DNA of 64,000 nt from an uncultured Anaeroplasmataceae bacterium (GTDB lineage Bacteria > Bacillota_I > Bacilli_A > Acholeplasmatales > Anaeroplasmataceae), in the NCBI GenBank assembly GCA_910579215.1, contig CAJTTN010000003.1, forward strand, positions 62,001 to 126,000, in the 5' to 3' direction. The notes beneath the pieces were generated by a model. That model was given only the letters and a program-made list of their open reading frames with translations. It ran no database searches and had not been told where the DNA came from. Positions 17,822 through 27,051 of the stretch are shown here, piece after piece. Every line of letters begins with the position of its first letter. Position 1 is the first letter of the stretch. Position numbers and translations under genes: made by a program.

Positions 17822-18502
17822 TTATATGTATTTTTTTTTGTTTCTGAAAAAAATAACTTTTTGTTTTATATTATGCTTAAATCTAAAATTCAATTTGGTT
17901 TTTCCATCTTGTATTAATGTATAAGACTTCTTTTTCCCGCTTTGTTTTAAAAAATCTAATTTCAAATTTGATATATTTTTTGTTTCTAGACTCATACACA
18001 ATGATTTTATTTTATTCTTCATCATAAACTTTATTTGTATTTTGGTTAAAATAATTTCATAAATATAATATTCTTTAAGAATCCAACCTTTCATATCAAA
18101 AGTATACTTCTTCTGGTCTATGATAATTTCGTATACACCTTTAGCTATTTCTTGTGCTTGCAAAACATCAGGCATAAATTTAGTAATCGGAATATCAAAT
18201 TCTGAGATAGGATTATTAGGAACTCCTGCAGAACCAAAAGACTCTGTGGGTGGAGGCAAAATATGAGTTCGCAAATACCCAAAATGTGGGAAAAAGTTCG
18301 CATTTGTTCTTGTGGCAATAACTAGCAGTATAAAACCAATAATCATCAAAATAAAAGATAACAATATTAATTTACCAGATAAATTTCCATCTGAAATACA
18401 AAAGCCAAAAATATTCATCAATGCTACTCCTAATACTGCCAAAATAATTCCACTCGAAACACAAACGTTTGTGATTAATATTCTTTTTTGGTGCTTACTC
18501 AT
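17822..18502 (-). CDS. Candidate immunity protein 2, membrane protein with cytoplasmic domain
   Basis: 226 residues. Two membrane helices (about 9-33 and 43-65) are followed by a basic, soluble 160-residue region. Its C-terminal half is lysine-rich, with short beta stretches (YEIIIDQKKYTFDMKGW). The ATG follows AAAGGA. It begins 19 bases after orphan tip module 2 and is followed by the repeated terminator, so it occupies an immunity position. No family is recognised. Confidence 0.55.
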   Translation of the reverse strand: MSKHQKRILITNVCVSSGIILAVLGVALMNIFGFCISDGNLSGKLILLSFILMIIGFILLVIATRTNANFFPHFGYLRTHILPPPTESFGSAGVPNNPISEFDIPITKFMPDVLQAQEIAKGVYEIIIDQKKYTFDMKGWILKEYYIYEIILTKIQIKFMMKNKIKSLCMSLETKNISNLKLDFLKQSGKKKSYTLIQDGKTKLNFRFKHNIKQKVIFFRNKKKYI

Positions 18503-18521
18503 AACTTTATTCCTTTCTTAT

Positions 18522-18986
18522 TTAGTAAAATAATCCTAATATTGTTGTGCTAATTGTACCGATTATACCTGATGCACTACTCATTTTTTCTACGCTTTTC
18601 ATAAGTTGAATTGCTCCAGCTTTTGTGGGAAACTTCTTCATATTTTTCAAAAATTGACTCATTTGCTTTCTAACTCCTTTGGATGCATTAGATAAGGATT
18701 TGTCAAAATAGGATTTTGTAATTTTATTACTTGCAGCAGTAAATGCCCCTGCTAAAGCACTGGACAATAAGCTAGTCCAAATTGCATATCCAACATTTTC
18801 AGCGCTTGTAAAAGTATATGCACTTTCAATCATATTTCCTGCAAAGGAACCTAAAAAAATTAATCCTGCATTTCCAAACGCTCCAAATGCTCCTGCAATC
18901 GCACCAATAATGATTGCACTTATAGCAAAACAACCACTTGGATCAACATTATTCACTAGAGTAATGTAAAATAAAAGCCCCTGCAA
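18522..18986 (-). CDS. Orphan RHS C-terminal tip fragment (module 2)
   Basis: 154 residues from a TTG. Only the last bit of RHS core remains (VNNVDPSGCFA, matching the DPxG junction). The rest is an Ala/Gly/Ile-rich hydrophobic stretch (about 20-85) and a helical lysine-containing tail (MSQFLKNMKKFPTKAGAIQ). There is no proper start site, signal peptide or upstream core, so it is a truncated displaced toxin tip. It precedes immunity candidate 2 and follows a decayed immunity gene. Confidence 0.6.
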   Translation of the reverse strand: MQGLLFYITLVNNVDPSGCFAISAIIIGAIAGAFGAFGNAGLIFLGSFAGNMIESAYTFTSAENVGYAIWTSLLSSALAGAFTAASNKITKSYFDKSLSNASKGVRKQMSQFLKNMKKFPTKAGAIQLMKSVEKMSSASGIIGTISTTILGLFY

Positions 18987-19040
18987 ACTATTAAAATTTT
19001 ATCTATATTTTTTAACTTTAAATGTGTTATAATTTATGTT

Positions 19041-19442
19041 TTAGGATTTATATAGCAATTCTCTAATAGTAAAGATTTTTACATTTGGTTTTCCTTTTAA
19101 TTTTTCCTTTTGATGAACATATTTGTCCCTACTTAACATAGCTATTTTATTTTTTCCAAACAAACTATCGTACTCAATATAAATAATATCCTCTTGAAAA
19201 TAGTCATGTAATGTTTCCCAAATATCGACATCTTCTATCTTACTACAAGATATTACATTATTTATACAAATTTCAAAATAACATTTAATCGTAATAGTAA
19301 GTATAAACTAAGTATGAAATACAATTTCAATTTTCTGATCATATAAATTAATATTGTCTTTAAAAAGTTCTATTGCAATCAACTTTTCGAACAAGTTTTT
19401 CAATGTTTCAAATCTCAAAGATTCAAGATTTTTCTAAATCAT
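19041..19442 (-). pseudogene. Immunity-like pseudogene with two in-frame TAG stops
   Basis: A 134-codon frame with a good GGAGG site six bases before its ATG at 19442. It is interrupted by TAG at codon 3 and by a second TAG near codon 45. The rest reads as a plausible alpha/beta protein (KNLESLRFETLKNLFEKL, then DIWETLHDYFQEDIIYIEYD, ending TIRELLYKS). Size and place fit an immunity gene of the array. It is treated as decayed, although stop-codon readthrough cannot be excluded from sequence alone. Confidence 0.65.
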
Positions 19443-19444
19443 AC

Positions 19445-19805
19445 TTAACCTCCTAATTCCATGTGCTCCATGGTTCGCATAGCCCAATGCCTATACCAAG
19501 CATTAAAGGAGGAAACATCTAGTGATGTGTTTTTATCTTGATGCCGAATTTATTCGTGGTGGAAGTGCAAACCATTTTACATATCTAAATCCATGCCAAA
19601 AAATCTGCTCATATTTAATCCATCTAAATATGTTATGATTGAAATTCCTATTGTTCGTGGCATTTAATATCCCCCCACCCATCCAATTTCCTGCTTTCTA
19701 ACCATATCCATTGTTAAACAAACCTGTAACACGAAATGTAGTCGCACTCAAAATCATTGTGCCTCTTGCATAAATGGAACCTACAAACAATACATCAACC
19801 AACCA
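19445..19805 (-). pseudogene. Decayed toxin-tip remnant
   Basis: Between the immunity-like pseudogene and immunity candidate 1, minus-strand frames give broken protein-like pieces, such as SIYARGTMILSATTFRVTGL, a stop, then KAGNWMGGGILNATNNRN, and a final GIGIGLCEPWSTWN. No start or intact frame is left. Position (upstream of an immunity-like pseudogene) and glycine-rich content suggest a dead RHS tip. Nothing else is seen here. Confidence 0.45.
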
Positions 19806-19810
19806 CCTTG

Positions 19811-20128
19811 TTACCATGGTTCTCCTGGAACATAAAATTTAATTTTCTTAAAAATATTTTCTGGTATTTTTGTAAGATTATCATATTTTATAAAGAAACA
19901 ATACATCTTTTTATTATTTATTTTCTCATTCAAATAAATATATAATCCACCTGTTGTTCTCCAATCTCCAAAGCCCAAAGATAAATAATTTTTTATAGAA
20001 AACTTTGCATAAAGAAGTTTATCCACTTTAACTAATGGAATAATAATATTTTGTTTTCTTTTTTTAATTATTATTTGATTGGTAGAAAATATCGCTCTTT
20101 TAAATTCTATTTCCACATGATTCACCAT
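19811..20128 (-). CDS. Candidate immunity protein 1, partner of the full-length RHS protein
   Basis: 105 residues, soluble and basic, with no membrane segment. It starts nine bases after the stop of the 1919-residue RHS gene, with an AGAGAGAAG ribosome binding site, the canonical place for the immunity gene of the active tip. It contains beta-like stretches (RAIFSTNQIIIKKRKQNIIIPL) and ends VPGEPW. No family is recognised. A specific test would be binding to residues 1715-1919 of the RHS protein. Confidence 0.6.
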   Translation of the reverse strand: MVNHVEIEFKRAIFSTNQIIIKKRKQNIIIPLVKVDKLLYAKFSIKNYLSLGFGDWRTTGGLYIYLNEKINNKKMYCFFIKYDNLTKIPENIFKKIKFYVPGEPW

Positions 20129-20137
20129 TCTTCTCTC

Positions 20138-23100
20138 TTAAAACATTGATCCAATTAAATTACTAGTTAAATTCTCAAGTACAAAATATAATACTTTAGC
20201 AGTTGTATTTACAATGGCATATGCCCCTTTTGCTAAAATATATGCTGAATATGCACTATTATAATTTCCTGCAACTTGTCCTATATTTCTGGCAATATTA
20301 GCCCCGCTAAACGGCATATTTGATAAATTTTTAATATTATTTAGCGGTTTAAATACATTATCTAATCGAGTTTGCGCTTTACTTAATCCTGATACACTAT
20401 TGGCAATTTTACCAGCAGATAATCCATATTGAATTCCAGCAAAAAATCCACCAGCAATGCCTCCTGCTATACAACCAGTTATTGCACCTTTACCAACTTC
20501 ACTCCAACTGAAATTTTCAAATCCATTTGCAATAATTTGAGTACCAGCACTCATAAGGGCTCCACTGGCAGCTCCAACAACTGCTCCAACTAATGCGCCA
20601 CTACCAACAGTCGCCCAAAATCCTCCACCCATTGCAATGGCTAGGGCTCCACCGGCACCAGCAGTACAAATAGTTAGTGCAATTGCTCCAACTACTAGAG
20701 CACCACCAATTAACCATTGTGCCCATTCAGGCATATGTCCGGATCCGTCCGAATAATTCACAGGATCATTATAACAATAAGTATAAAGATTCATTCCATT
20801 GATGTTATTTGAATCTAAATACTCAATAGAGTCAGGACTAATGTATCTACCTAACACAGGATTATAATACCTGTTCTTACAATAATACATTTCTGTATCT
20901 GTATCATAGTAATATCCCTTATACCGAAATGGATTTATATTTCCAATAAACGTTTCTGAATTATTTACTCTTCCATCAGGATTACATGCACTATGATTTC
21001 CCCATGCATCACATTTATATTTTACCACAAGATTACTACTAGAGTCTATAACTCCTAATATATTTTGCAAACAATCTCTTACATAAAAGTATTTATTTTG
21101 ATTATCTTTAATAAATCCATATAATACCCCATTCTCATCATATAAGAAATCTAATCTATAGTTTGAGTTTATTTCTGTGATTAGTTGATTACCATCATAA
21201 TAGTATTTGGTTTTTTTTCCATTTACTGTTTTTGTTAATCTTAATCCTTCTTCATCATAAGTATACTCTGTGGAATCACATTGCATTAATCTTCTTCCTT
21301 CAAATACTAAATCTTTATCTTTCCAGTTTAACATATTCCCATCTGTATAATATTCGATATCATATCCCTCAGCAAATATGAGCCTGTCCTTTATAACAGA
21401 GTCATACTCTAAAGCATACCTACCATTCCATATCATATTTCCATTACCATCATAGGTATAGGATGTATTATCCTCCTTAATCAAGAAGCCTCTATTATCA
21501 TATGTATAGGTATGAGAACCAAATACAGGGTCATTAATTTCTGTTACTCTTCCTAAAGCATCTGTCTTATAGCTTCTTGTTGTCAATATAGAGGCTCCAG
21601 TTTGAAGAGTTTCCTTAGATACTAAAGGAGATAAATATGGAGATTCTTCTAGAGTTTGACCTAAATCCAATATGTATAAAGATGCTCCAAATGTATTCTT
21701 AAATGCTCTATCCTCTGCAAAACAAAAGCCTTCATTGATTCTATTATAAATCTTCTTTTGTTCTAATGTATATTCTTCATAAAGATTATCCGCAATTTCC
21801 CAACTTATATTTGTAAATCTAATATCTGGTTCTAAGCGTATATAATACAAGTCCTCCCCATCCATTGCATATACATGATTTTTTTCAAATATAAAGGTTT
21901 CTTGATTTTTTATTTCCCTTAATTGCTCCTCATGTCCAACATAATAGCTTAACGCTTGATTTTCATCGATTTGTCTTTTTTTATATTCAATACAATTCGA
22001 TAATATCTTTGTTCCTGCCTTATGAAGTTCTGTTTTTTGTAACATGCCTAGCTCATCATATAATTGAACTTTAGTAATGGACTTTAATTCCTCTCTAAGC
22101 TTATCTAATACTTCCTTATTACAATAACTTGCTTGAGTAGATAGCATTTCTATTTGACCATTTAATGGGCAGAAATTTTCATTTAGTCCTAAATTACTTG
22201 TATTTCCATTGTTATCCGTTTTACGTCCTATGCTAAAAATTAATTCTTTATACGTTCCTGTGGTTACCACATGTTCAAAAACTTCTCCATCAAAATAAAC
22301 TCTAACCTTATGGCTGCTTGTGTCAAAGGAAAGGGCAATAGAATGCCAGGTATTGTTTGGAAAAATAAAGCTTGTTTCAATCGTAGTATCCTGCCATTGA
22401 ATACATAGTTTTTGATTTTTATTTCGATATAGACCTAAGATGCTTCCATCCAGATCCTTACCCTCTAAGAAATACTGTTTTTCAGATGTAACATCTGTGT
22501 ATGCTCTCATAAAAATTGTTCCAGTAGAAGATTGCTTAAAGTTATACTTTAACACTGCTCCATCTGCTACATAGGCATATCGTTTTATTATGGAATTATA
22601 GTTAAAGGTTCTATCCTTATCAAATGCTGTTACACTTCTTAAATTAAAGGCTATTGGTTCTATTCCGTGAATTGATTTTACATGATTTTGTAAAGGAAAA
22701 ATTTCAAAAGATGATAAGATTTCTTGATCAGTCGTATATATCTGTGCTTGTGAAAAATCTACTGATACTGTATCATCATCCTTTAATTGATTATCAATAA
22801 TATAATCCTTAGTTACACGATAAAAGGTATTCATTTCATCATAGGTTATATAGGTGTTATTTCCAAGTATTAAACAAGCAATGTCAGCAGAAAGATATTC
22901 CCTTCCACTTCCATAATAATAGTGACCGATATTATAAATTGGATTTGTTTCTAAATCTAAAACAATACTAGGATTTTCTTTTTTATAGGTATCTGTGCTT
23001 CCATTAATTGTTAATGCAAATTCACATACATCCTTATATCCTACCCCATCATTTCTGCTCATCCAATTTAAGCCAAAGAAATTCCATTGGTTTTCTGATA

Positions 23101-25897
23101 TTAAATTTTTGCTTACAATCAAATTCGAATATTTATTACCTTTAGAATCCATAACCTCTACTGTTACTTTTCTATTCATTACATAAGCATAGACATAAGC
23201 ATCTCCACTATTTCCTCTAGCGTAAAATAAAGTTTGTCTATTATTTACATTTTTAGGTTTAAACCAAAAGGCTATACAACCACTATATTTTATAGTTCCT
23301 ACACTTCTTTGGGGAAGAACATAGCTCAACTCTTTATACCCTAAAATAGAAATATAAGGAATAATACCATCCTTATGAACTGTAAATTCACTTATAGTTC
23401 CATTATGATGAACAGGAGAAACTGCTAGCTTGTTATTTTTTATTTTATCATCCTCTAAAAACAATCCGCCAAACCATTTTTCTTGCCCTTGAAAATAATC
23501 CATTAATGACTCTGGATTAGATCCCTTTGAACGGTTTATTGAATCAAAGGATTCCACGAGTTCTTGATTTTCAACAATTCGCTTTCTAGTATTTATGCTT
23601 CCTAAATTATCTAGATTATGCTCTACCTCATGCTCAGAATTAAATGTCTTGATGACAAAATCATCTGCATCATAGATAAATGCTTTTAGAATTCTTCCAT
23701 CCTTATCTAAAATCTTCTCTACTTGTTTTTTAGAGTTGTAAATATATTGATATCTTAGGTGTTTATTTTTACCATCATTATAATAAATCTTTTGAAGCAA
23801 TTCTTCATCATATTCAAATTCAAAGGATTTCTTGCTAGTTCCATAAATTTGTCTGACAACCCTTCCTAATGTGTCATATTCAAAGGAATATAACAAAGTG
23901 TTATTCATTTTGATATCCTGAATATCATTATAAATCGTATAATTGAATTCATACTTACATCCATTACTTAAGGTTATTGTATGGATTCTTTTTTGAGAAT
24001 CATAGGTGTAGGAAGCCTGGCTTGCATTATTTAATTTCATTTCCTTTAATAATTCATTATCATAATACTCGTATTCTAATATTGAATTTAAAGCATCTGT
24101 TACCTTTTTAATTTTTCCATAGTTATCATAAGTATATTTGGTTTTTTGTTGTAAAGTATTTTGTTCCTCTACTATAAATCTACCATCTACAGAATAAGTT
24201 TTTTGAAGCTCAAGCTGCTTTGTTTTTGCTTCATTTGAAAGGTGTTCCTTTTTTAATTGATGATTTATTAAGTCATACTCCTTCTCTAAAACAACTCCAT
24301 AGGCAGTTTTAGTTTTCTTCAATTGGCGATAGGCATTATACTCCATTTGATATAAAGTAGAATTTTCTGTCAAAAAAGAAGAAACAAGATTGTTAGAATT
24401 ATAGTTAGCTATAGTGCTCCCTGTTCCTATACTATAACCAATTGAGTTTCCTGATGCATCATACTCATAAAAGGCTCCAAAGTTCTTTTTATAAATTTGA
24501 ATATTTCCAACTGCTATAGCAGCATTCCCTTTAAATTCAAACCTCAATTGAAGATAGGAGTAGCTATAAAGGCAGCTTAATCCAAGCACCATAAGATCAA
24601 AATAATCATCCTTAATTTCTTTATCAAATATTTTGCTTACCGTTTTACCAGCGCTAAGAGATACCCTAACATAGGAATCCTTAGTATAAGAGGTAAGCTG
24701 TTTTACCCAAACTATAGCTGTAAAGACATCTGTTGCTAAAACATTTGTAGGGATTTCATAAGTTAAGCTTCCTGTTCCTCTAAATTCTTTAATTGTACTT
24801 CCAAAATAGGGTTGAAATACAGGATCCGTACAAGAAATATCTTTGATACTAATCCCTGTTTTTTCAATCATATTTGCAGCACCAAACAAATTGTGACTTT
24901 CTCCTTTTACTGATACAAGTCTACTTTGAAATAAAAGAGCCTTTGTTTTTTGATCAAACCTCGTCTGAATTGCATTTCCTTCATTATCCATTTCATAAAG
25001 TGGCATATTCTTCTTATCAAAAAATATATAGCTTTCTTTATTCCTATAATTAATTACCTTGGTTTTTCCTTCCTCATATTCAATAATAGTCTTCTTTTCT
25101 CTTAGGTCACCCTCCTTATAGCTCTCTACCAAAGAGGATACAAGACCATTAGAAAGATAACAAGCAATTTCCTGATTTGAAATCATATCCTTTACTTGAA
25201 TCTGATTACTACTAATTTTCATTTCTGTTTTATGTAGAATAATGTTTTCCTTGCCATATGTTATCGTTTCTAAATTACCACTAGCATCATACCCAAGGCT
25301 TACTAGATAAAGAATTGCTCCTTCATAGATATATTCTATCTTATTTATTTTCCCATTCTGAAGATAAAATTTTATCATATCGCCCTTATCATTTTTTATA
25401 GTTTTTATACTATTTAAAAAATCAATAGTAATCTCCTCTGTGCTAGTTACTAGCTTACTATAATATTCCGTATTTAATCTTTCCCATTTTTGAACATTAT
25501 CTTGCTTATCTCTTAGCTCATAATGATATACTAGACCATATTCATCATCAATAATCTTCCTTAATGAACTATGAAGCTCTTGATTCTTATAATCATCATT
25601 CTCATAAAAATAATCTATGCTTCCATCTGCATTATGTAAGGCATATCCACCGTTTATCTCTGTGACCTTTGCAAAGAAATTTAATCGCATCCCACTACCA
25701 AAGTAGCCGAGTTCATTTCTATTTTGATAATTATAAAGTAGACTTAATTCTATTCCGCTATTACCAACTGTCTTTAATAAAGGGAATGCTATAATCAAAT
25801 TTGCATTTTCCTTGTTTAAATTAATACTTAGCTCTGCTGAATCTCCCACACTTTGGCAAAGCTGTTTTGTATATAACTTTAATCCTTGATTTATCAT
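20138..25897 (-). CDS. RHS/YD-repeat polymorphic toxin, full length
   Basis: 1919 residues. No signal peptide is visible at the N-terminus (MINQGLKLYTKQLCQS). Many YD-type repeats form the shell (for example YDTLGRVVRQIYGT, YDGNGNMIWNGRYALEYD). Two LamG/concanavalin-like inserts are seen, around residues 860-1010 and 1115-1225. The hyperconserved RHS core is at about 1610-1714 (FRYKGYYYDTDTEMYYC, YISPDSIEYLDSN, ending NPVNYSDGSG). The C-terminal tip, about residues 1715-1919, is Ala/Gly-rich and hydrophobic, with no nuclease motif I can name. RHS proteins deliver the tip toxin to competitors. The ATG has AGGAG, and the gene lies 17 bases behind the nucleotidyltransferase gene, so both are probably co-transcribed. 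Confidence 0.93.
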   Translation of the reverse strand: MINQGLKLYTKQLCQSVGDSAELSINLNKENANLIIAFPLLKTVGNSGIELSLLYNYQNRNELGYFGSGMRLNFFAKVTEINGGYALHNADGSIDYFYENDDYKNQELHSSLRKIIDDEYGLVYHYELRDKQDNVQKWERLNTEYYSKLVTSTEEITIDFLNSIKTIKNDKGDMIKFYLQNGKINKIEYIYEGAILYLVSLGYDASGNLETITYGKENIILHKTEMKISSNQIQVKDMISNQEIACYLSNGLVSSLVESYKEGDLREKKTIIEYEEGKTKVINYRNKESYIFFDKKNMPLYEMDNEGNAIQTRFDQKTKALLFQSRLVSVKGESHNLFGAANMIEKTGISIKDISCTDPVFQPYFGSTIKEFRGTGSLTYEIPTNVLATDVFTAIVWVKQLTSYTKDSYVRVSLSAGKTVSKIFDKEIKDDYFDLMVLGLSCLYSYSYLQLRFEFKGNAAIAVGNIQIYKKNFGAFYEYDASGNSIGYSIGTGSTIANYNSNNLVSSFLTENSTLYQMEYNAYRQLKKTKTAYGVVLEKEYDLINHQLKKEHLSNEAKTKQLELQKTYSVDGRFIVEEQNTLQQKTKYTYDNYGKIKKVTDALNSILEYEYYDNELLKEMKLNNASQASYTYDSQKRIHTITLSNGCKYEFNYTIYNDIQDIKMNNTLLYSFEYDTLGRVVRQIYGTSKKSFEFEYDEELLQKIYYNDGKNKHLRYQYIYNSKKQVEKILDKDGRILKAFIYDADDFVIKTFNSEHEVEHNLDNLGSINTRKRIVENQELVESFDSINRSKGSNPESLMDYFQGQEKWFGGLFLEDDKIKNNKLAVSPVHHNGTISEFTVHKDGIIPYISILGYKELSYVLPQRSVGTIKYSGCIAFWFKPKNVNNRQTLFYARGNSGDAYVYAYVMNRKVTVEVMDSKGNKYSNLIVSKNLISENQWNFFGLNWMSRNDGVGYKDVCEFALTINGSTDTYKKENPSIVLDLETNPIYNIGHYYYGSGREYLSADIACLILGNNTYITYDEMNTFYRVTKDYIIDNQLKDDDTVSVDFSQAQIYTTDQEILSSFEIFPLQNHVKSIHGIEPIAFNLRSVTAFDKDRTFNYNSIIKRYAYVADGAVLKYNFKQSSTGTIFMRAYTDVTSEKQYFLEGKDLDGSILGLYRNKNQKLCIQWQDTTIETSFIFPNNTWHSIALSFDTSSHKVRVYFDGEVFEHVVTTGTYKELIFSIGRKTDNNGNTSNLGLNENFCPLNGQIEMLSTQASYCNKEVLDKLREELKSITKVQLYDELGMLQKTELHKAGTKILSNCIEYKKRQIDENQALSYYVGHEEQLREIKNQETFIFEKNHVYAMDGEDLYYIRLEPDIRFTNISWEIADNLYEEYTLEQKKIYNRINEGFCFAEDRAFKNTFGASLYILDLGQTLEESPYLSPLVSKETLQTGASILTTRSYKTDALGRVTEINDPVFGSHTYTYDNRGFLIKEDNTSYTYDGNGNMIWNGRYALEYDSVIKDRLIFAEGYDIEYYTDGNMLNWKDKDLVFEGRRLMQCDSTEYTYDEEGLRLTKTVNGKKTKYYYDGNQLITEINSNYRLDFLYDENGVLYGFIKDNQNKYFYVRDCLQNILGVIDSSSNLVVKYKCDAWGNHSACNPDGRVNNSETFIGNINPFRYKGYYYDTDTEMYYCKNRYYNPVLGRYISPDSIEYLDSNNINGMNLYTYCYNDPVNYSDGSGHMPEWAQWLIGGALVVGAIALTICTAGAGGALAIAMGGGFWATVGSGALVGAVVGAASGALMSAGTQIIANGFENFSWSEVGKGAITGCIAGGIAGGFFAGIQYGLSAGKIANSVSGLSKAQTRLDNVFKPLNNIKNLSNMPFSGANIARNIGQVAGNYNSAYSAYILAKGAYAIVNTTAKVLYFVLENLTSNLIGSMF
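20761..21068. repeat. Direct repeat copy A: core end inside the full-length RHS gene
   Basis: It encodes the conserved core just before the variable tip. Copies B, C and D downstream are partial duplicates of this segment and could recombine with it. Confidence 0.92.
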
Positions 25898-25914
25898 TTT
25901 TTTCTCCTAATCTA

Positions 25915-26817
25915 TTAAAATATTTGTTTATAACTTGTCATCTCCTTGATGACTCTGTCATTCGTTATAAGACTTATCTCTGTTAAGTCTACAAATCTAT
26001 GAAAAATTTTTTCATAGTGCTCTTTAAATTTATCCTTAGTTCGAGTTTTATCTAATTTTAGTACCTCTTCCTTAAAAACAACCAACAAGTCGATATCAGA
26101 ATCTATTCTCTCTTGTCCCTTGCTAAAGGAACCATATACACATATATGCTTGATTCCATAGTTTTCTTGTAAAATGATTCTATCTGCCTTTATCCTTTGA
26201 TAAATTTCATTAAATTGTAGAGGTTGTAATTTTTTGTAATAGGATTTTTTTTGAAATTTAGAGAATCGAATTAAATTTAAAATAAAATTATAAAATTCTA
26301 TTTTATCCTCTCTTTCTTTTAAATATGATTTGAAATTTGCTTTAAGAATTCTAATACATGGAATTCCTCCTTTGATTAGAGCATAATTTAAAAGCATCAA
26401 AGAAATCATAGTTTTTTCGCTTTCTTCAAATTCAAATAATTCTTGATAAGCAATATTGTGTAATTCGATTGCTTGTTCTAAAGGAGCTAAATCTAGTAAC
26501 CAAAAATATTTTGAGCTTATTCTAGCTGTTATCATATTACTAACCTCTTTCCCCTTTAAAATATAAAAAAATTTATTTAATAACTCTTCTGAACATGGAT
26601 TCTGATAGTTACTAATCAAATATAAAAATGCATCATAACAATTTTTTATCCAAGCCTCTGTAGATGTCTTGACTTCTACTTCTGCATAAACGATTCCTTT
26701 AAAAATTTCATGACGAAAATCATATCCTAAGCATTGCAAAATTCTTTCTACAAAGCTAGCAATTCTCTTTCTCACTAATGGTTCAAAATTCATTGTTCTT
26801 ACTTCTATCTCATTCAA
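25915..26817 (-). CDS. Nucleotidyltransferase-domain protein with possible degenerate Fic-like segment
   Basis: 300 residues. The C-terminal third carries the minimal nucleotidyltransferase motif GSFSKGQERIDSDIDLLV (Gly229-Ser230, Asp241, Asp243). The middle region (about 110-180: LEQAIELH, then SLMLLNYALIKGGIPCIRI) follows the helical pattern of Fic proteins around the HPFxxGNGR motif, but the motif itself is missing, with acidic residues in its place. It may be a dead Fic fold fused to an active transferase; this part is inference. The start is a TTG with AGGAG eight bases upstream. It sits directly before the RHS gene. It could modify or regulate the toxin, or act as an antitoxin-like transferase. 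Confidence 0.75.
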   Translation of the reverse strand: MNEIEVRTMNFEPLVRKRIASFVERILQCLGYDFRHEIFKGIVYAEVEVKTSTEAWIKNCYDAFLYLISNYQNPCSEELLNKFFYILKGKEVSNMITARISSKYFWLLDLAPLEQAIELHNIAYQELFEFEESEKTMISLMLLNYALIKGGIPCIRILKANFKSYLKEREDKIEFYNFILNLIRFSKFQKKSYYKKLQPLQFNEIYQRIKADRIILQENYGIKHICVYGSFSKGQERIDSDIDLLVVFKEEVLKLDKTRTKDKFKEHYEKIFHRFVDLTEISLITNDRVIKEMTSYKQIF

Positions 26818-26856
26818 TATTATTTCTCCTCTCTTTTTAAGATCTTAAATTTTCAT

Positions 26857-26874
26857 ATATTAGCGTCCTAATAT
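26857..26874. promoter_or_regulatory. Short perfect inverted repeat upstream of the nucleotidyltransferase-RHS operon
   Basis: ATATTAG-CGTC-CTAATAT lies about 40 bases before the start codon. It could be an operator or a leader hairpin. The rest of 26820-26980 shows only AT-rich sequence with a possible extended -10 (TGGTATAAT) near 26961. Confidence 0.35.
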
Positions 26875-26981
26875 AGTTTTAGTGTAGCATATTTTTTAAG
26901 AAAGAAAAATAGCGACATTTGATATTGACAAGCTTCACTTTTCATGGTAATAAATCACAATTATACCAAGCTTTTACTAAT

Positions 26982-27013
26982 AAAAAAAAGCAATTTTTTA
27001 ATTGAAATTGCTT
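26982..27013 (-). terminator. Terminator of the folD-purB-FucI-like operon
   Basis: AAGCAATT/AATTGCTT hairpin followed on the minus strand by eight T, 40 bases after the stop codon. Confidence 0.85.
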
Positions 27014-27051
27014 TCTTATATTTGTCTTATAAAAATTTTTCAAAGATAAAA

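Noticed and set aside
14760..25897. CRISPR array or insertion sequence in the repeat-rich region
   Set aside because: The repeats are long, coding copies of the RHS core with no regular spacers. No transposase or terminal inverted repeats are seen.
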